A DNA stretch of 64,000 bases from DASSSQ01 sp963839285 (GCA_963839285.1 CAWIUN010000020.1:372001-436000), one strand, 5' to 3'; shown: positions 27,976 to 36,764, counted from the first letter of the stretch. A program made the numbers and translations. The notes: generated from the sequence alone by a model not told the origin.

Positions 27976-28509
27976 GTGCCTGAGGGCTCGGGACAGCTCG
28001 TCCTTCGCGAGGTCGAAGATCGTGATCTCGGCGTGCTCTTCGAGCACTCGAGCGATCGCGACGCGATCCGGATGGCCGCGTTCACTTCGCCGGAGTTCGA
28101 TGATCGAACGAGCTTCGAGCGACGGTGGGCGCGGTTGAGGAGCGACAGGTCGACGACGAACAGGGTGATCGAGATCGATGGTCGAGTCGTGGGTCACATT
28201 GCGAGCTTCGAGGTGGAGGGCCGGCGTGAGGTCACCTATTGGATCGGCCGTGAAGATTGGGGCCGCGGCATCGCCACGCGTGCCCTACGGGAGTTCTTGC
28301 AGCTGGAGGCAACTCGTCCGCTCTACGCCGGCGCTGCGAGCGACAACGCCGCGTCGATTCGCGTGTTGACGAAGTGCGGTTTCGTGATCGTGGGCGAGGG
28401 CCGCGGGTTCGCGTACGGGCGCAACGAGGAAACGGACGAGGTCCGCCTTCGACTCGATCGCCTGACCCAACTTCGCGCGGCCGCACCGCCGACTCTCACA
28501 GACGCCTGA
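27976..28509 (+). CDS. GNAT family N-acetyltransferase (RimJ/RimL-like)
   Basis: 177 residues from GTG 27976. GNAT order: LVLREVEDRDLGVLFEHSSD (strand 1-helix 1), VIEIDGRVVGHIASFEV, EVTYWIGREDWGRGIATRAL with the acetyl-CoA loop (R/Q-x-x-G-x-G/A type, here RGIA), and NAASIRVLTKCGFVIVGEGR. It resembles proteins that acetylate ribosomal protein N-termini or small amines. Base composition is less GC-extreme than the core, in keeping with acquired DNA. The 3' end overlaps the next convergent gene by 14 bp. Confidence 0.85.
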   Translation: MPEGSGQLVLREVEDRDLGVLFEHSSDRDAIRMAAFTSPEFDDRTSFERRWARLRSDRSTTNRVIEIDGRVVGHIASFEVEGRREVTYWIGREDWGRGIATRALREFLQLEATRPLYAGAASDNAASIRVLTKCGFVIVGEGRGFAYGRNEETDEVRLRLDRLTQLRAAAPPTLTDA

Positions 28510-28759
28510 ACCCACCGCTCCAGGTGAGACGGCGTGCAACAGCGACGACTCCACGGCCGACGGCATCGAGGACAACCACACCGGCCAGCACGAGCGCCAA
28601 GACAACGCCGGGTGCGCCACCCTCCCGGTCGCCCTGGGCGCGGGCGACGACGATTTCCGCGACCCCGAAGAGGAACGCTGCGGTGAACAGCGCTCGGCCG
28701 GGCCGAGAGAGCCGAAGCCAACGGCCGAGCCATCGCCAATAGCGTCGCAGCAAGGCCAC
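28496..28759 (-). CDS. small two-helix membrane protein
   Basis: 87 residues: a basic N-terminus (RRYWRWLGRWLRLSR) and two hydrophobic helices (LFTAAFLFGVAEIVVA and GVVLALVLAGVVVLDAVG), then a basic tail. No family recognised. It follows the positive-inside pattern with both termini in the cytosol. Confidence 0.5.
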   Translation of the reverse strand: MALLRRYWRWLGRWLRLSRPGRALFTAAFLFGVAEIVVARAQGDREGGAPGVVLALVLAGVVVLDAVGRGVVAVARRLTWSGGFRRL

Positions 28760-28920
28760 GCGCGAATTCTAGGTCGGACGAACGAAACTCCACCTTGGGC
28801 CAGGATTCAGTTAGACACCCGATGTCAGGCAGCGGTCGTATGCAGTCTGAGCACGGCGGCGGAACGCACCTCGACCGCACGGTTTGCTGATCGCGTGTCG
28901 GCCTGCCAGCATGGCCGACG

Positions 28921-29088
28921 ATGGCTCGGTTATTGGTGTCGGCTGCCGTGTTGTTCGCCGCAGCGGGAGTGCTCGCCGTCACCACCCCGAGCAGTTGGCC
29001 GCTCCTGCTCGCCCGCGTCGTTCTCATCGCCATCGGCGTTGTGCTGGTCGTCGTCGGGCTGCGGCGAAGACGACGAACGGCGGGGTAG
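28921..29088 (+). CDS. 55-residue two-helix membrane protein
   Basis: ATG start, LLVSAAVLFAAAGVLAV, then SSWPLLLARVVLIAIGVVLV and a basic end RRRRRTAG. Two transmembrane helices with a short hairpin. It ends 26 bp before the IS1595 element. Small hydrophobic ORFs are easily spurious, but the clean positive-inside layout supports it. The 160 bp upstream (28760-28920) holds nothing I can identify. Confidence 0.4.
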   Translation: MARLLVSAAVLFAAAGVLAVTTPSSWPLLLARVVLIAIGVVLVVVGLRRRRRTAG

Positions 29089-29114
29089 TCCGGCCCGTGT
29101 TGCGGTTCGGGCAA

Positions 29115-29138
29115 ATGGGCTATTCCCCTATCTCCAGT
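29115..29138 (+). repeat. left inverted repeat of the IS1595 element
   Basis: Starts ATGGGCTATTCCCCT and ends CTCCAGT. Compared with the right end it differs at four of 24 positions. Preceded by the target duplication TCGGGCAA. Confidence 0.9.
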
Positions 29139-29161
29139 AACGGCCGGGTCGTGCCGATGAT

Positions 29162-30199
29162 GTGGGTGTGGCTGTTGCGGCACAGCCGGACCGACCGGTA
29201 GCTGGCGTCGACTATCCGGGCTCGTTCGGCGAGTTCATCGACTGGTTCCGCAGCGACGCGGACTGCTGGCGTTACCTGACCGGGCTGCGCTGGCCGGACG
29301 GCTTCCGCTGTCCGCGCTGCGGCAACAGCGACGCCTGGCTGAGCGACCGCCGCCTCTACATCTGCACGCGCTGTCAGAAGCAGACGTCGGTGGTAGCAGG
29401 GACGGTGTTCGAGCGCTCGCGCGTGCCGCTGCTCGACTGGTTCCGCGCGGTCTGGCTGATGACTAGCCAGAAGAACGGTGTCAGCGCCAAGAGCCTCCAG
29501 GGCGAGCTCGACCTCTCCACCTACAAGGCCGCCTGGACGCTCCAGCACAAGCTGCGGGCGGCGATGTTGCGGCCGGACATGGACAAGCTCTCCGGAGAGA
29601 TCGAGATCGACGAGACCTTCCTCGGTGGCCCGCGGCCTGGACGGCGTGGCCGCGGCGCCGCCGGAAAGCAGATCGTTGTGATCGCAGTCGAGAAGCCAAC
29701 CGGGCACGTCCAATACGGCTTCGGCCGCGCCCGTATGCGCGTCATCCCTGACTGCCGCCGCGTGACCCTGGAGGACTTCATCACCGACGTCTGCGAGCCC
29801 GGCTCGATCATCTCCACCGACGGGCTCAGCTCCTACCAGCACCTGCCCGAGCTCGGCTACGAACACATCGTCACCGCGATCAGCTCGACCGACGACCCCG
29901 CCCACGTCTCGATGCCCGCCGTCCACCGGGTCGCCTCGCTGCTCAAGCGCTGGCTGCTCGGCACCCACCAAGGCGGCGTCGCCGTCCAGCACCTCGACTC
30001 CTACCTGGACGAGTTCGTCTTCCGCTTCAACCGGCGCAAGGCACGCAAGCGCGGCCTGCTCTTTTACCGCGCCCTCCAGTTCGCCGTCCGCGCCCACCCG
30101 CTCGGCTACGAGACACTCGTCTGGTCACGCCGCGGCCGCGCCGACCAGGAACGCCTGCGCGGCCCAGCCCGCGGCAGCCACCGCGTGCGTCCGCAGTGA
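29162..30199 (+). CDS. IS1595 family (ISXO2-like) transposase
   Basis: 345 residues from GTG 29162. An N-terminal zinc ribbon (FRCPRCGNSD ... YICTRCQKQT, about residues 50-80) is followed by a helical linker and the DDE/N catalytic domain: EIEIDETFLGG (first Asp), SIISTDGLSSY (second Asp), and VHRVASLLKRWLLGTHQGG with HLDSYLDEFVFRFNRR carrying the last acidic or Asn residue and the ISXO2 signature. It cuts and joins the IS ends. The stop overlaps the passenger gene start. No frameshift, unlike many host genes here. Confidence 0.92.
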   Translation: MGVAVAAQPDRPVAGVDYPGSFGEFIDWFRSDADCWRYLTGLRWPDGFRCPRCGNSDAWLSDRRLYICTRCQKQTSVVAGTVFERSRVPLLDWFRAVWLMTSQKNGVSAKSLQGELDLSTYKAAWTLQHKLRAAMLRPDMDKLSGEIEIDETFLGGPRPGRRGRGAAGKQIVVIAVEKPTGHVQYGFGRARMRVIPDCRRVTLEDFITDVCEPGSIISTDGLSSYQHLPELGYEHIVTAISSTDDPAHVSMPAVHRVASLLKRWLLGTHQGGVAVQHLDSYLDEFVFRFNRRKARKRGLLFYRALQFAVRAHPLGYETLVWSRRGRADQERLRGPARGSHRVRPQ

Positions 30200-30723
30200 G
30201 GTTGAATGAGGGCATGGCGAGTGGGTCTGACATCTACGAGCGACTGCGCGCCCCTGCGCCGACCCCCGCAGACGAGTTGTGCACCTGCCCCGCAGGCACC
30301 CCGATCAAGCTCATGAGCACGGGCGGGATCGGCTTCAATCCGATTCACTGCCTCAACTGCAATGGTGAGGTCGAGCCAGAGCGGCTCGGGCTACCGGCCG
30401 CGCTCGCTGAGGCGGTTGCGAGTTGGCTCTTCACGTACGGCGCGATCGACGCTCTGGAGTTGGCGTCAGGAGAGTACGAACAGTGGGCGCGCAGCGTGCT
30501 GCTCGACCCGGCGAGTCCTCCGAACGTAGAGGCGATGGAGCTGGCGCGGCAGTTGAACGAGCTGAACCGCTGCTACTTCTGGTTCTGGCAGCCGGACAGC
30601 GACGACGACTGGGAGCCGCGCTCAACGTGCCCGCTCTGCGGCGATCAGCTCACGCGGTACGACGCTGGGATCTTCCCGCAGCTCCTATGTGAGCACGACA
30701 GCCTCGTCCTCGTCGGCCGGTAG
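30196..30723 (+). CDS. passenger protein of the IS element: zinc-ribbon protein (DUF2310-like)
   Basis: 175 residues from GTG 30196 overlapping the transposase stop (or 169 from ATG 30214). Two cysteine clusters are visible: ELCTCPAG ... HCLNCNGEV in the N-terminal part and STCPLCGDQL ... LLCEHDS at the C-terminus, with a helical centre (LPAALAEAVASWLFTYGAID, NELNRCYFWFWQP). This recalls DUF2310-type zinc-ribbon proteins. It lies fully inside the IS ends and is translationally coupled to the transposase, so it moves with it. It may aid transposition, regulate it, or be host-beneficial cargo; this is unknown. Confidence 0.7.
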   Translation: MRLNEGMASGSDIYERLRAPAPTPADELCTCPAGTPIKLMSTGGIGFNPIHCLNCNGEVEPERLGLPAALAEAVASWLFTYGAIDALELASGEYEQWARSVLLDPASPPNVEAMELARQLNELNRCYFWFWQPDSDDDWEPRSTCPLCGDQLTRYDAGIFPQLLCEHDSLVLVGR

Positions 30724-30810
30724 CCGCCAGACCGACCATAGAACGCGCCTCGGCAACTCTCGACCCGAACTTCAGGCCGGATACGGAGGCTCGCGGGTTT
30801 GCGCGCTCCG

Positions 30811-30834
30811 ACTGGAGTCATGGGTATAGCCCAT
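30811..30834 (-). repeat. right inverted repeat of the IS1595 element
   Basis: On the plus strand it reads ACTGGAG ... ATAGCCCAT. It is followed by the target duplication TCGGGCAA at 30835-30842. Confidence 0.9.
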
Positions 30835-30900
30835 TCGGGCAATGTCCGTCTCGCCTGGGCGAGCGTTCGCGAGAAGACTCCTGAAGAGGTGTTGCTCCGA

Positions 30901-31383
30901 CTAGAACAGGCCGAACCGACGCTTCTTCTTCGGCTCCGGATTCGACTTCGCGATCTCCTTGACCGCGTCTGCCCCGTGTATCTGGCCCGAGCCGAAGAGC
31001 GCAGCGACTTCGCCTGGTCCCACGACGCGATCTTCTTGAGGATCGTAGGCGACCCAGCCCGTCTCTTCTGCTAGGCCTGTCACGATCTCCTCGACAAGCC
31101 TTCCAAGTTCGGCGGTTCGATCACCGAGATCCCAGTAGGCGACGGAGATTGACGCGTGGTTCCCGTAGAGACCCACGTCAAGAGGAAAGCCGGAGTCCTC
31201 GGGCAGCGTGAGTTGATAACCGTCGCCGAACGGGCCGCCCAGCTGAAGCTCAGGCCGGCGCGCCACCAGCGCTTCACCATGCAAGCGCGCCGCCTTCACA
31301 TCACCTTCTTCGGCGGCCTCTTCGAGCCATTCGCCCGGGGCTCCTCCGTGATCGGCCGGCATGAGGTAGAGATCCCAGCTCAC
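30901..31383 (-). CDS. hypothetical acidic cytosolic protein
   Basis: 160 residues from GTG 31383 (SWDLYLMPADHGGAPGEWLE). Central part DVGLYGNHASISVAYWDLGD and TAELGRLVEEIVTGLAEETG, then GWVAYDPQEDRVV; the C-terminus is basic (KKKRRFGLF). It resembles small actinobacterial proteins with a SUKH/immunity-like alpha-beta pattern, but I cannot name the family. Codon use is less biased than in core genes, in line with the accessory zone. Confidence 0.6.
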   Translation of the reverse strand: MSWDLYLMPADHGGAPGEWLEEAAEEGDVKAARLHGEALVARRPELQLGGPFGDGYQLTLPEDSGFPLDVGLYGNHASISVAYWDLGDRTAELGRLVEEIVTGLAEETGWVAYDPQEDRVVGPGEVAALFGSGQIHGADAVKEIAKSNPEPKKKRRFGLF

Positions 31384-31928
31384 GGCCTCATCTTGACATT
31401 CTCGGCCAGCGCCGACCATTGAGCGAGAGCGCAATGGGCCTGGGCCAGCATCCACGAATGCCACCCGAGCGAGCTACACGGACGCGAAGGTGACGCCTCC
31501 TTCTGCGTTCGTCGACCGCCTCGGCGAATGCCTCGAAGTCCTTGACGTAGCGCACGTTCGGCCAATGCGCGGGTCGGCTCAACCGGCTCGGCACCCGGCG
31601 AGACAACTGCGATAGGCGATCCGTCCACGTGCCGATGGACGTGGGGCGTCGGTTGACGCCAGATCGCGCACGATCGTACGCGTTCCGCAGACGCCTCGTA
31701 GTGCGTACGATGGGCTCGAAGCGATCTCGTTCGCGGCGTCGAACTACGTCGAACGTGACGCCGAGCGGCCGTCCCGGGACTCCTGGCTGAGAGCGCCCGC
31801 ACCGGCCACCCAGGACAAGCCTCCGTCGTCGGTGGCGAGCGTCAGCAGATCCTCGTCCTCAATCGACGCCCGAAGATCGGTGTGAAGCAGACGCTCCTGT
31901 CCGAGCGGCACCAATGCACCACCGATCG
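31384..31928. other. non-coding or decayed stretch in the accessory zone
   Basis: No intact gene found. A 9-bp inverted repeat (ATCGTACGC at 31673-31681 with GCGTACGAT at 31703-31711) lies in the middle. On the minus strand the segment 31750-31920 reads LVPLGQERLLHTDLRASIED and continues open into the MFS remnant, so it may be a fragment of another unknown gene. Confidence 0.4.
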
Positions 31929-31929
31929 G

Positions 31930-32006
31930 CCTCGCCGGTCTGGTGCGGCGGGACGGCCTCGATGAGTCAGGTTCGGCATCGCTGCGAAGGCGAGGCCGAT
32001 GCCGGC
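31930..32006 (-). repeat. copy 1 of a 77-bp direct repeat within the MFS remnant
   Basis: Matches 32676-32751 at all but about two positions (one inserted G, one T/G change). It includes the CTCGCCGGTCTGGTGCGG stretch. Same orientation as copy 2, about 670 bp apart. Confidence 0.8.
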
Positions 32007-32675
32007 TGGACATCAGCATGCTGAAGTGCGACGACCTGACGCCCTGAGCTAGCCGTGATGCGACCGCGAGCAGTCCGAGCCTGGCGGCGGTGACCGGAGC
32101 CCCGGCCGCGAGCGGGACCTCCGTTGCCGACCGCGGCTGCCGACGATCCCGGAGAGCCGGCCGAGCGCTCAGCATCGACGAGCGAGTCCCGGTAGGAGCA
32201 GCAGGCCGGCGCGGGTCGCGTCGACGCCGAAGCCGTAGCCGGTCGAGGTCGGCGCCTCTGCGAGCGTCGGGATCAGGATCGAACGAGCCGAACATGCCGA
32301 AGTCGATCGAGCAGCGTACGTCACGTTCGTGATCAGCACCGGCGGCTTCGCGAGCGCGGTGATGTCTGCGAGCGGCTGCTCGGTGCGCCCTCAGAGCGCG
32401 ACTCCAGGGGCGAGCACGACGAGGCTGGCGGCGATCAGCCCGAGCGTGCGGCGCCGATCTCGTCGAGGGCCGGCGCGTGGACGTGCTCGCGGGCGCGGGG
32501 GATGAAGAGGGCGACCACGCCGGCGCACCGGCGACGGCCGCGGAGACCGCGGACGCGTGGGTGAAGCCCGCGTCGGTGGCGATCCCGGCGGCGGCTCCGG
32601 CGGTGAGGATCATCGCCGAGACCTGCGAGCCGAGCGAGAAGCCGACCGAGCGGACGAGCGCGTAGAAGCCCGTCG

Positions 32676-32751
32676 CCTCGCCGGTCTGGTGCGGCGGGAC
32701 GGCCTCGATGATCAGGTTCGGCATCGCGGCGAAGGCGAGGCCGATGCCGGC
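32676..32751 (-). repeat. copy 2 of the MFS-remnant direct repeat
   Basis: Partner of 31930-32006. This copy is in frame with the longer surviving MFS segment and is probably the original. Confidence 0.8.
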
Positions 32752-32961
32752 GTGCGCGTGGTGTGGGGGCGGTCGGTCTGGACGTGCGTCATGACGGGCT
32801 GGCTGCCTTTCCTCGAGGAGCGCCGTCGCCGGTGAGCCGGGCACGCTAGCGGAACCGCGGGCGGATCCTCGCGGCGGGGGAGACCGGCGACGCCGGCGCG
32901 CCAGGACTCCGAGTCGTCGGGCTCGCGACCCGCCGAGCGACGAATCACGGGGGACACCTAC

Positions 32962-32983
32962 ACAGTTGAGTAGTTGATCCCAA
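32962..32983. promoter_or_regulatory. candidate operator of the Hdr/DsrE/TusA operon
   Basis: On the minus strand the site reads CAACTACTCAACTGTG, about 80 bp upstream of dsrE. The CAACT-N3-CAACTGT arrangement is repeated upstream of the DUF2892-thioredoxin genes (45841), and CAACTGT also occurs between DUF302 and arsR (44743). The ArsR protein encoded at 44760 is the obvious candidate regulator. Confidence 0.4.
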
Positions 32984-33056
32984 TGCGGTCGAGGAGGCCT
33001 CGCCGGAGACTGGAGCCGAGGGACGCCACGTCCGGTCCGACTGCAGGAGGTGCACC

Positions 33057-33425
33057 GTGGCCCGTGAGGACAAGCTCGTGATCATGGCCACGCACGGGCC
33101 CGACGACCCGGAGCTCGCGACGATCCCGTTCGTGATGGCCGCCGCGGCCGTCGCCTCCGACGTCGAGGTCGTGATGGGGTTCCAGGACGACGCCTGCCTG
33201 CTGCTCCGGCAGGGCGTCGCCGAGACGGTCGAGGCGCCGGAGTTCGCGCCGCTCGCGGGACTGCTCGAGGCGGTCCGCGAGCTCGGCGGCGAGCTGCTCG
33301 TCTGCGGACCCTCGCTCCACAGCCGCGGCCTCGGCGAGGACGACCTCGTCGAGGGCGCCGAGGTCGTCGCGGCAGCCCGTTTCGTGGCCGAGATCACGTC
33401 GGCCGGCTCGAGTCTCGTCTACTAG
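33057..33425 (+). CDS. DsrE/F-like sulfur carrier protein
   Basis: 122 residues. DsrE fold: KLVIMATHGPDDPELATIPF (strand 1 and loop), AVASDVEVVMGFQDDACLLL, and GGELLVCGPSLHSRGLGEDD with the conserved Cys at about residue 83 that carries a persulfide in this family. GTG start behind the strong RBS CAGGAGG. It is first gene of a ten-gene, mostly overlapping operon with TusA and Hdr subunits. It probably receives or delivers sulfane sulfur together with TusA. Confidence 0.85.
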   Translation: MAREDKLVIMATHGPDDPELATIPFVMAAAAVASDVEVVMGFQDDACLLLRQGVAETVEAPEFAPLAGLLEAVRELGGELLVCGPSLHSRGLGEDDLVEGAEVVAAARFVAEITSAGSSLVY

Positions 33426-33443
33426 CGAAGGGAGCACGAAGAC

Positions 33444-33707
33444 ATGTCCACGATGCTGCACGAGGAACTGGCGGGCCTGACCGCCGCGAAGGTCGTCGAC
33501 GCGCGCGGCGCCGCCTGCCCCGGCCCGCTGCTCGAGGCGAAGAAGGCGATGGGCGGGATCGCGATCGGCGACGTGCTCGAGCTCTGGTCGAGCGACGCGC
33601 AGACCGGCAGCGACGTCTCCGCCTGGGCCGGCAAGGTCGGCCACGGCTTCCTCGGCGTGCTCGAGGGGGAGGGCTACGAGCGGGTGTTCGTGCGCCGCGC
33701 CAAGTAG
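33444..33707 (+). CDS. TusA family sulfurtransferase (first copy)
   Basis: 87 residues. TusA signature VVDARGAACPGPLLEAKKAM, with the active Cys in the CPxP motif that holds the persulfide. It is a slightly long TusA with an N-terminal extension (STMLHEELAGLTAA). It follows dsrE by 18 bp and abuts the MvhD-like gene with no gap. In sulfur oxidisers TusA passes sulfur from rhodanese to DsrE or to the Hdr-like complex. Confidence 0.9.
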   Translation: MSTMLHEELAGLTAAKVVDARGAACPGPLLEAKKAMGGIAIGDVLELWSSDAQTGSDVSAWAGKVGHGFLGVLEGEGYERVFVRRAK

Positions 33708-34109
33708 ATGCCCGCGCGGATCCTCACCTTCTCGACCCAGAACATCTCCGACCCGGGGATCGACCTCGCGGGCAGCTCGCACCTGCACTACCCGCCCACG
33801 GTCGTGACGGTCAGCCTGCCCTGCACGAGCGGGATCAAGCCCGGCTGGATCCTCTACGCGATCGAGCAGGGCTTCGACGGCGTCTTCATCGCCGCCGACG
33901 GCGACGAGTGCGCGTACCTGCCGGACTGCTCCGCCCGCGCGTCGCGGATCGTCGGCGAGGCGCAGGCGCTCCTCTCCGAGGCGGGCTACGAGCCGCAGCG
34001 CGTCAAGCTGGCGGCGATCTGCTCGGTCTGCGCCGAGCAGTTCGCACGGCACGTGCGCGACTTCGCGGCCTCGCTCGAGGCGCTCGGCGCGCAGGCGGGG
34101 GCCGCCTGA
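33708..34109 (+). CDS. MvhD-like hydrogenase iron-sulfur subunit (electron-transfer partner of HdrA)
   Basis: 133 residues. MvhD/VhuD-type marks: TVVTVSLPCTSGIKPGWILY, AIEQGFDGVFIAADGDECAY with the Cys in the second motif, and a late CSVCAEQF motif (residues about 104-111). In methanogens MvhD binds a [2Fe-2S] cluster and wires hydrogenase or formate dehydrogenase electrons into HdrA. No hydrogenase is encoded here, so electrons may come from the NAD(P)H module inserted in the next gene. ATG directly after the TusA stop; its own stop overlaps the HdrA start. Confidence 0.82.
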   Translation: MPARILTFSTQNISDPGIDLAGSSHLHYPPTVVTVSLPCTSGIKPGWILYAIEQGFDGVFIAADGDECAYLPDCSARASRIVGEAQALLSEAGYEPQRVKLAAICSVCAEQFARHVRDFAASLEALGAQAGAA

Positions 34110-36764
34110 TGGACTACGACGTCCTCGTCGTCGGCAGCGGCATCGGCGGCATGGAGTCGGCGCTGAAGCTCGGCGACATGGGCTACCGCGTGCTCGTCGT
34201 CGAGAAGGAGCCGAGCGTCGGCGGCAAGATGATCCTGCTCAGCAAGGTCTTCCCGACGCTCGACTGCGCCAGCTGCATCTCGACGCCGAAGATGGCCGCG
34301 ACGGTGCACCACCCGAACGTCACCGTCTTCACGACCTCCGAGGTGGACGGGATCGAGGAGGCGGGGGACGGGCGTTTCCGCGCGCGCGTGCGGCGGAAGC
34401 CGCGCTTCGTCGACGAGGCGCTCTGCACCGGCTGCCGCCAGTGCGAGGCGGCCTGCACGGTGGCCGTCCCGGACCAGTTCAACGCGGACATGGTCTCGCG
34501 GCGGGCCGCCTACATCGCCTTCCCGCAGGCGGTGCCGCAGAAGGCGCTGATCGAGCGCGTCGGCACCTCGCCCTGCAGCTTCGCCTGCCCGGCGGGGATC
34601 AAGGCGCACGGCTACGTCTCGCTCGTCCGCAGCGGCGAGCTCGCGAAGGCCTACGACCTGATCCTCGAGACGACCCCGCTCGTCGGCAGCCTCGGCCGCG
34701 CCTGCTACGCGCCCTGCGAGGACGAGTGCACGCGCGGCAGCCTCGAGGGGCCGCTGCCGATCCGGCGGCTGAAGCGCTACGTCGCCGACAACGCCGAGCC
34801 GTCGGCGACCGGGACGGCGCCGCCGAACGGCCGCCGCGTCGCGATCGTCGGCTCCGGCCCCGCCGGCCTGACCGCGGCCTGGCAGCTCGCGCGGCAGGGC
34901 TACGCGGTCAAGATCCTCGAGGCGGCGCCCGTCGCCGGCGGCGCGCTCCGCCTCTCGATCCCGTCCTACCGGCTGCCCGCCGAGGTGATCGAGCGCGACG
35001 TCGCCAACGTGACCGCGCTCGGGGTCGAGCTCGCCCTCGAGACGCGCGTCGAGAGCCTGTCGGAGCTGCGGCGCGAGGGCTGGGACGCGGTCCTGCTCGC
35101 GACCGGGACGCCGAGCCCGCTGCGGCTCGGGGTGCCCGGCGAGGAGCTGGACGGCGTCGCGCCCGCGCTCGGCTTCCTCCGCGACGTCAAGCTCGGCTCG
35201 CCGCCGGAGCTCCGCGGCAGGCGCGTGGTCGTGGTCGGCGGCGGCAACGTCGCGATCGACGCGGCCCGCAGCGCCCGCCGGCTCGGCGCCGAGGTCGAGC
35301 TCGTCTGCCTCGAGTCGCGCGCGGAGATGCCCGCGCACGCGTTCGAGGTCGAGGAGGCGCTCGCCGAGGGGATCGCCCTCCGCGCCGGCTGGGGCGTCGC
35401 GGCGCTCGCAGGCTCGGAGCCGGGTCGAGACGCTGCGGCTGAAGCGCTGCACGGCGGTGTTCGACGGCGACGGCCGCTTCGCGCCCGCCTACGACGAGGC
35501 AGACACCGACGAGCTCGGCTGCGACGCCGCGATCGTCGCGATCGGCATGCGCCGCGACCCGGACGCCTTCCCGGAGCTGCAGCCCTTCGGCGCCGACCCG
35601 GCGACGCTCGAGACGGCGCTGCCCGGCGTCTTCGCGGCCGGTGACATGGTCACCGGGCCGTCCATGATCGTCGACGCGGTCGCGCAGGGCCGGCGCGCCG
35701 CCTTCATGATCGACCGGTCGCTGCGCGGGCTCCCGCTGGAGGGCTTCGACGAGCGTCTGCCGGCGGTCGAGCGGGCGGACGTGCTCGCGCGGCAGCGCGC
35801 CTACACGAGGCGGGACCCGCTGTCGCCGGTCCCCGTCGCGGCCGCGCCGACGACCTTCGCCGAGCTGGAGCCGCCGCTCTCGGCCGCCGAGGCGCTCGCC
35901 GGCGCGTCGCGCTGCCTCGACTGCGGCGTCTGCTCGGAGTGCCACGAGTGCATCGCCGCCTGCCCCGCCGACGCGATCGACCTCGACCGGCGCGAGGAGC
36001 TGCTCGAGCTCGAGGTCGGCTCGGTGATCCTCTCGACCGGCCTCAAGCTCTTCCCGGCCGACGCGAAGCCGCAGTACGGCTGGGGCCGCTTCAAGAACGT
36101 GATCACCGGCATGCAGATGGAGCGCCTGCTGGCGCCGACGCGGCCCTACAACACGGTGCTGCGCCCCGGCGACGGCAAGGTGCCCGAGCGGATCGCCTAC
36201 GTGATGTGCACCGGCTCGCGCGACCAGACCGTCGGCAACCCGCTCTGCTCGAAGTTCTGCTGCATGTACTCGGTCAAGCAGAACCAGCTGCTGATGGGCG
36301 CGCTGCCGCTCGCGGACGTGACCGTCCACATGATCGACATGCGCGCCGTCGGCAAGGGCTACGACGAGTTCTTCGAGCAGGCGAAGGCGATGGGCGCGAG
36401 CTTCGTCAGGGGCCGGGTCGCCGAGATCGCCGAGCAGGAGAGCGGCGACCTGACGCTCCGCTACGAGGACGTCGAGTCGGGCGAGCTCCGGGAGGCCGAG
36501 TACGACCTCGTCGTCCTCGCCGTCGGCGTCCAGCCGAACCCCGAGGTGCAGGAGCTCTGGGAGACGGGCTCGCTCGCGCTCGACGACGGCGGCTACGTGG
36601 ACGAGCCGGACGAGTACCTGAACCCGTCGCTGACGAGCCTGCCCGGCGTCTACGTCGCCGGCTCGGCCGCGGGGCCGCGCGACATCCCCGAGTCGATCCT
36701 GCACGCGGGGGCGGCGGTCGCCCAGGCGGCGGCGCACCTCGAGCGGCTGAAGGTGCCCGCATGA
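34109..36764 (+). CDS. HdrA-like flavoprotein with an inserted GltD-like NAD(P)H oxidoreductase module, one indel
   Basis: About 884 residues after correcting one base near 35420. Order: HdrA N-terminal FAD fold (DVLVVGSGIGGMESALKLG) with LLSKVFPTLDCASCI; a 4Fe-4S motif CTGCRQCEAAC; a GltD/DPYD-like N-terminal cluster domain (CSFACPAGIKAHG, ACYAPCEDECTRG); two Rossmann folds (VAIVGSGPAGLTAAWQLARQ and VVVVGGGNVAIDAARSARRL) ending GVFAAGDMVTGPSMIVDA. Another cluster region CLDCGVCSECHECIAACP follows, and the HdrA C-terminal half has YVMCTGSRDQTVGN and CSKFCCMYSVKQN. The GltD-type part should oxidise NAD(P)H or reduce NAD(P)+, making this a possible bifurcating or confurcating hub. Confidence 0.85.

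Larger units (their letters stand above)
29115..30834 (+). mobile_element. complete IS1595-family insertion sequence with passenger gene, 1,720 bp
   Basis: Ends are 24-bp imperfect inverted repeats (20 of 24 match) beginning ATGGGCTAT. They are flanked by an identical 8-bp direct repeat TCGGGCAA at 29107-29114 and 30835-30842, the target-site duplication size expected for IS1595. Inside are an ISXO2-like transposase and, downstream in the same orientation and overlapping, a zinc-ribbon protein gene. The intact ends, duplication and reading frames indicate a recent insertion. The target was intergenic. Confidence 0.9.
31929..32840 (-). pseudogene. scrambled remnant of an MFS transporter
   Basis: Segment 32480-32760 (minus strand) reads GIGLAFAAMPNLIIEAVPPH, GEATGFYALVRSVGFSLGSQ and VSAMILTAGAAAGIA, matching the C-terminal half of DHA2-type drug transporters. 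Other MFS-like scraps lie at 32160-32340 in other frames. A 77-bp piece of the PHQTGEA-MPNLI region is repeated at 31930-32006. Frames are broken many times and no start or full set of helices remains, so this is real decay, not just an indel. Confidence 0.7.

Noticed and set aside
31744..32844. An intact 366-residue transporter
   Set aside because: Only a central piece matches MFS; the rest is low-complexity or repeated sequence in wrong frames, so it is annotated as a remnant.
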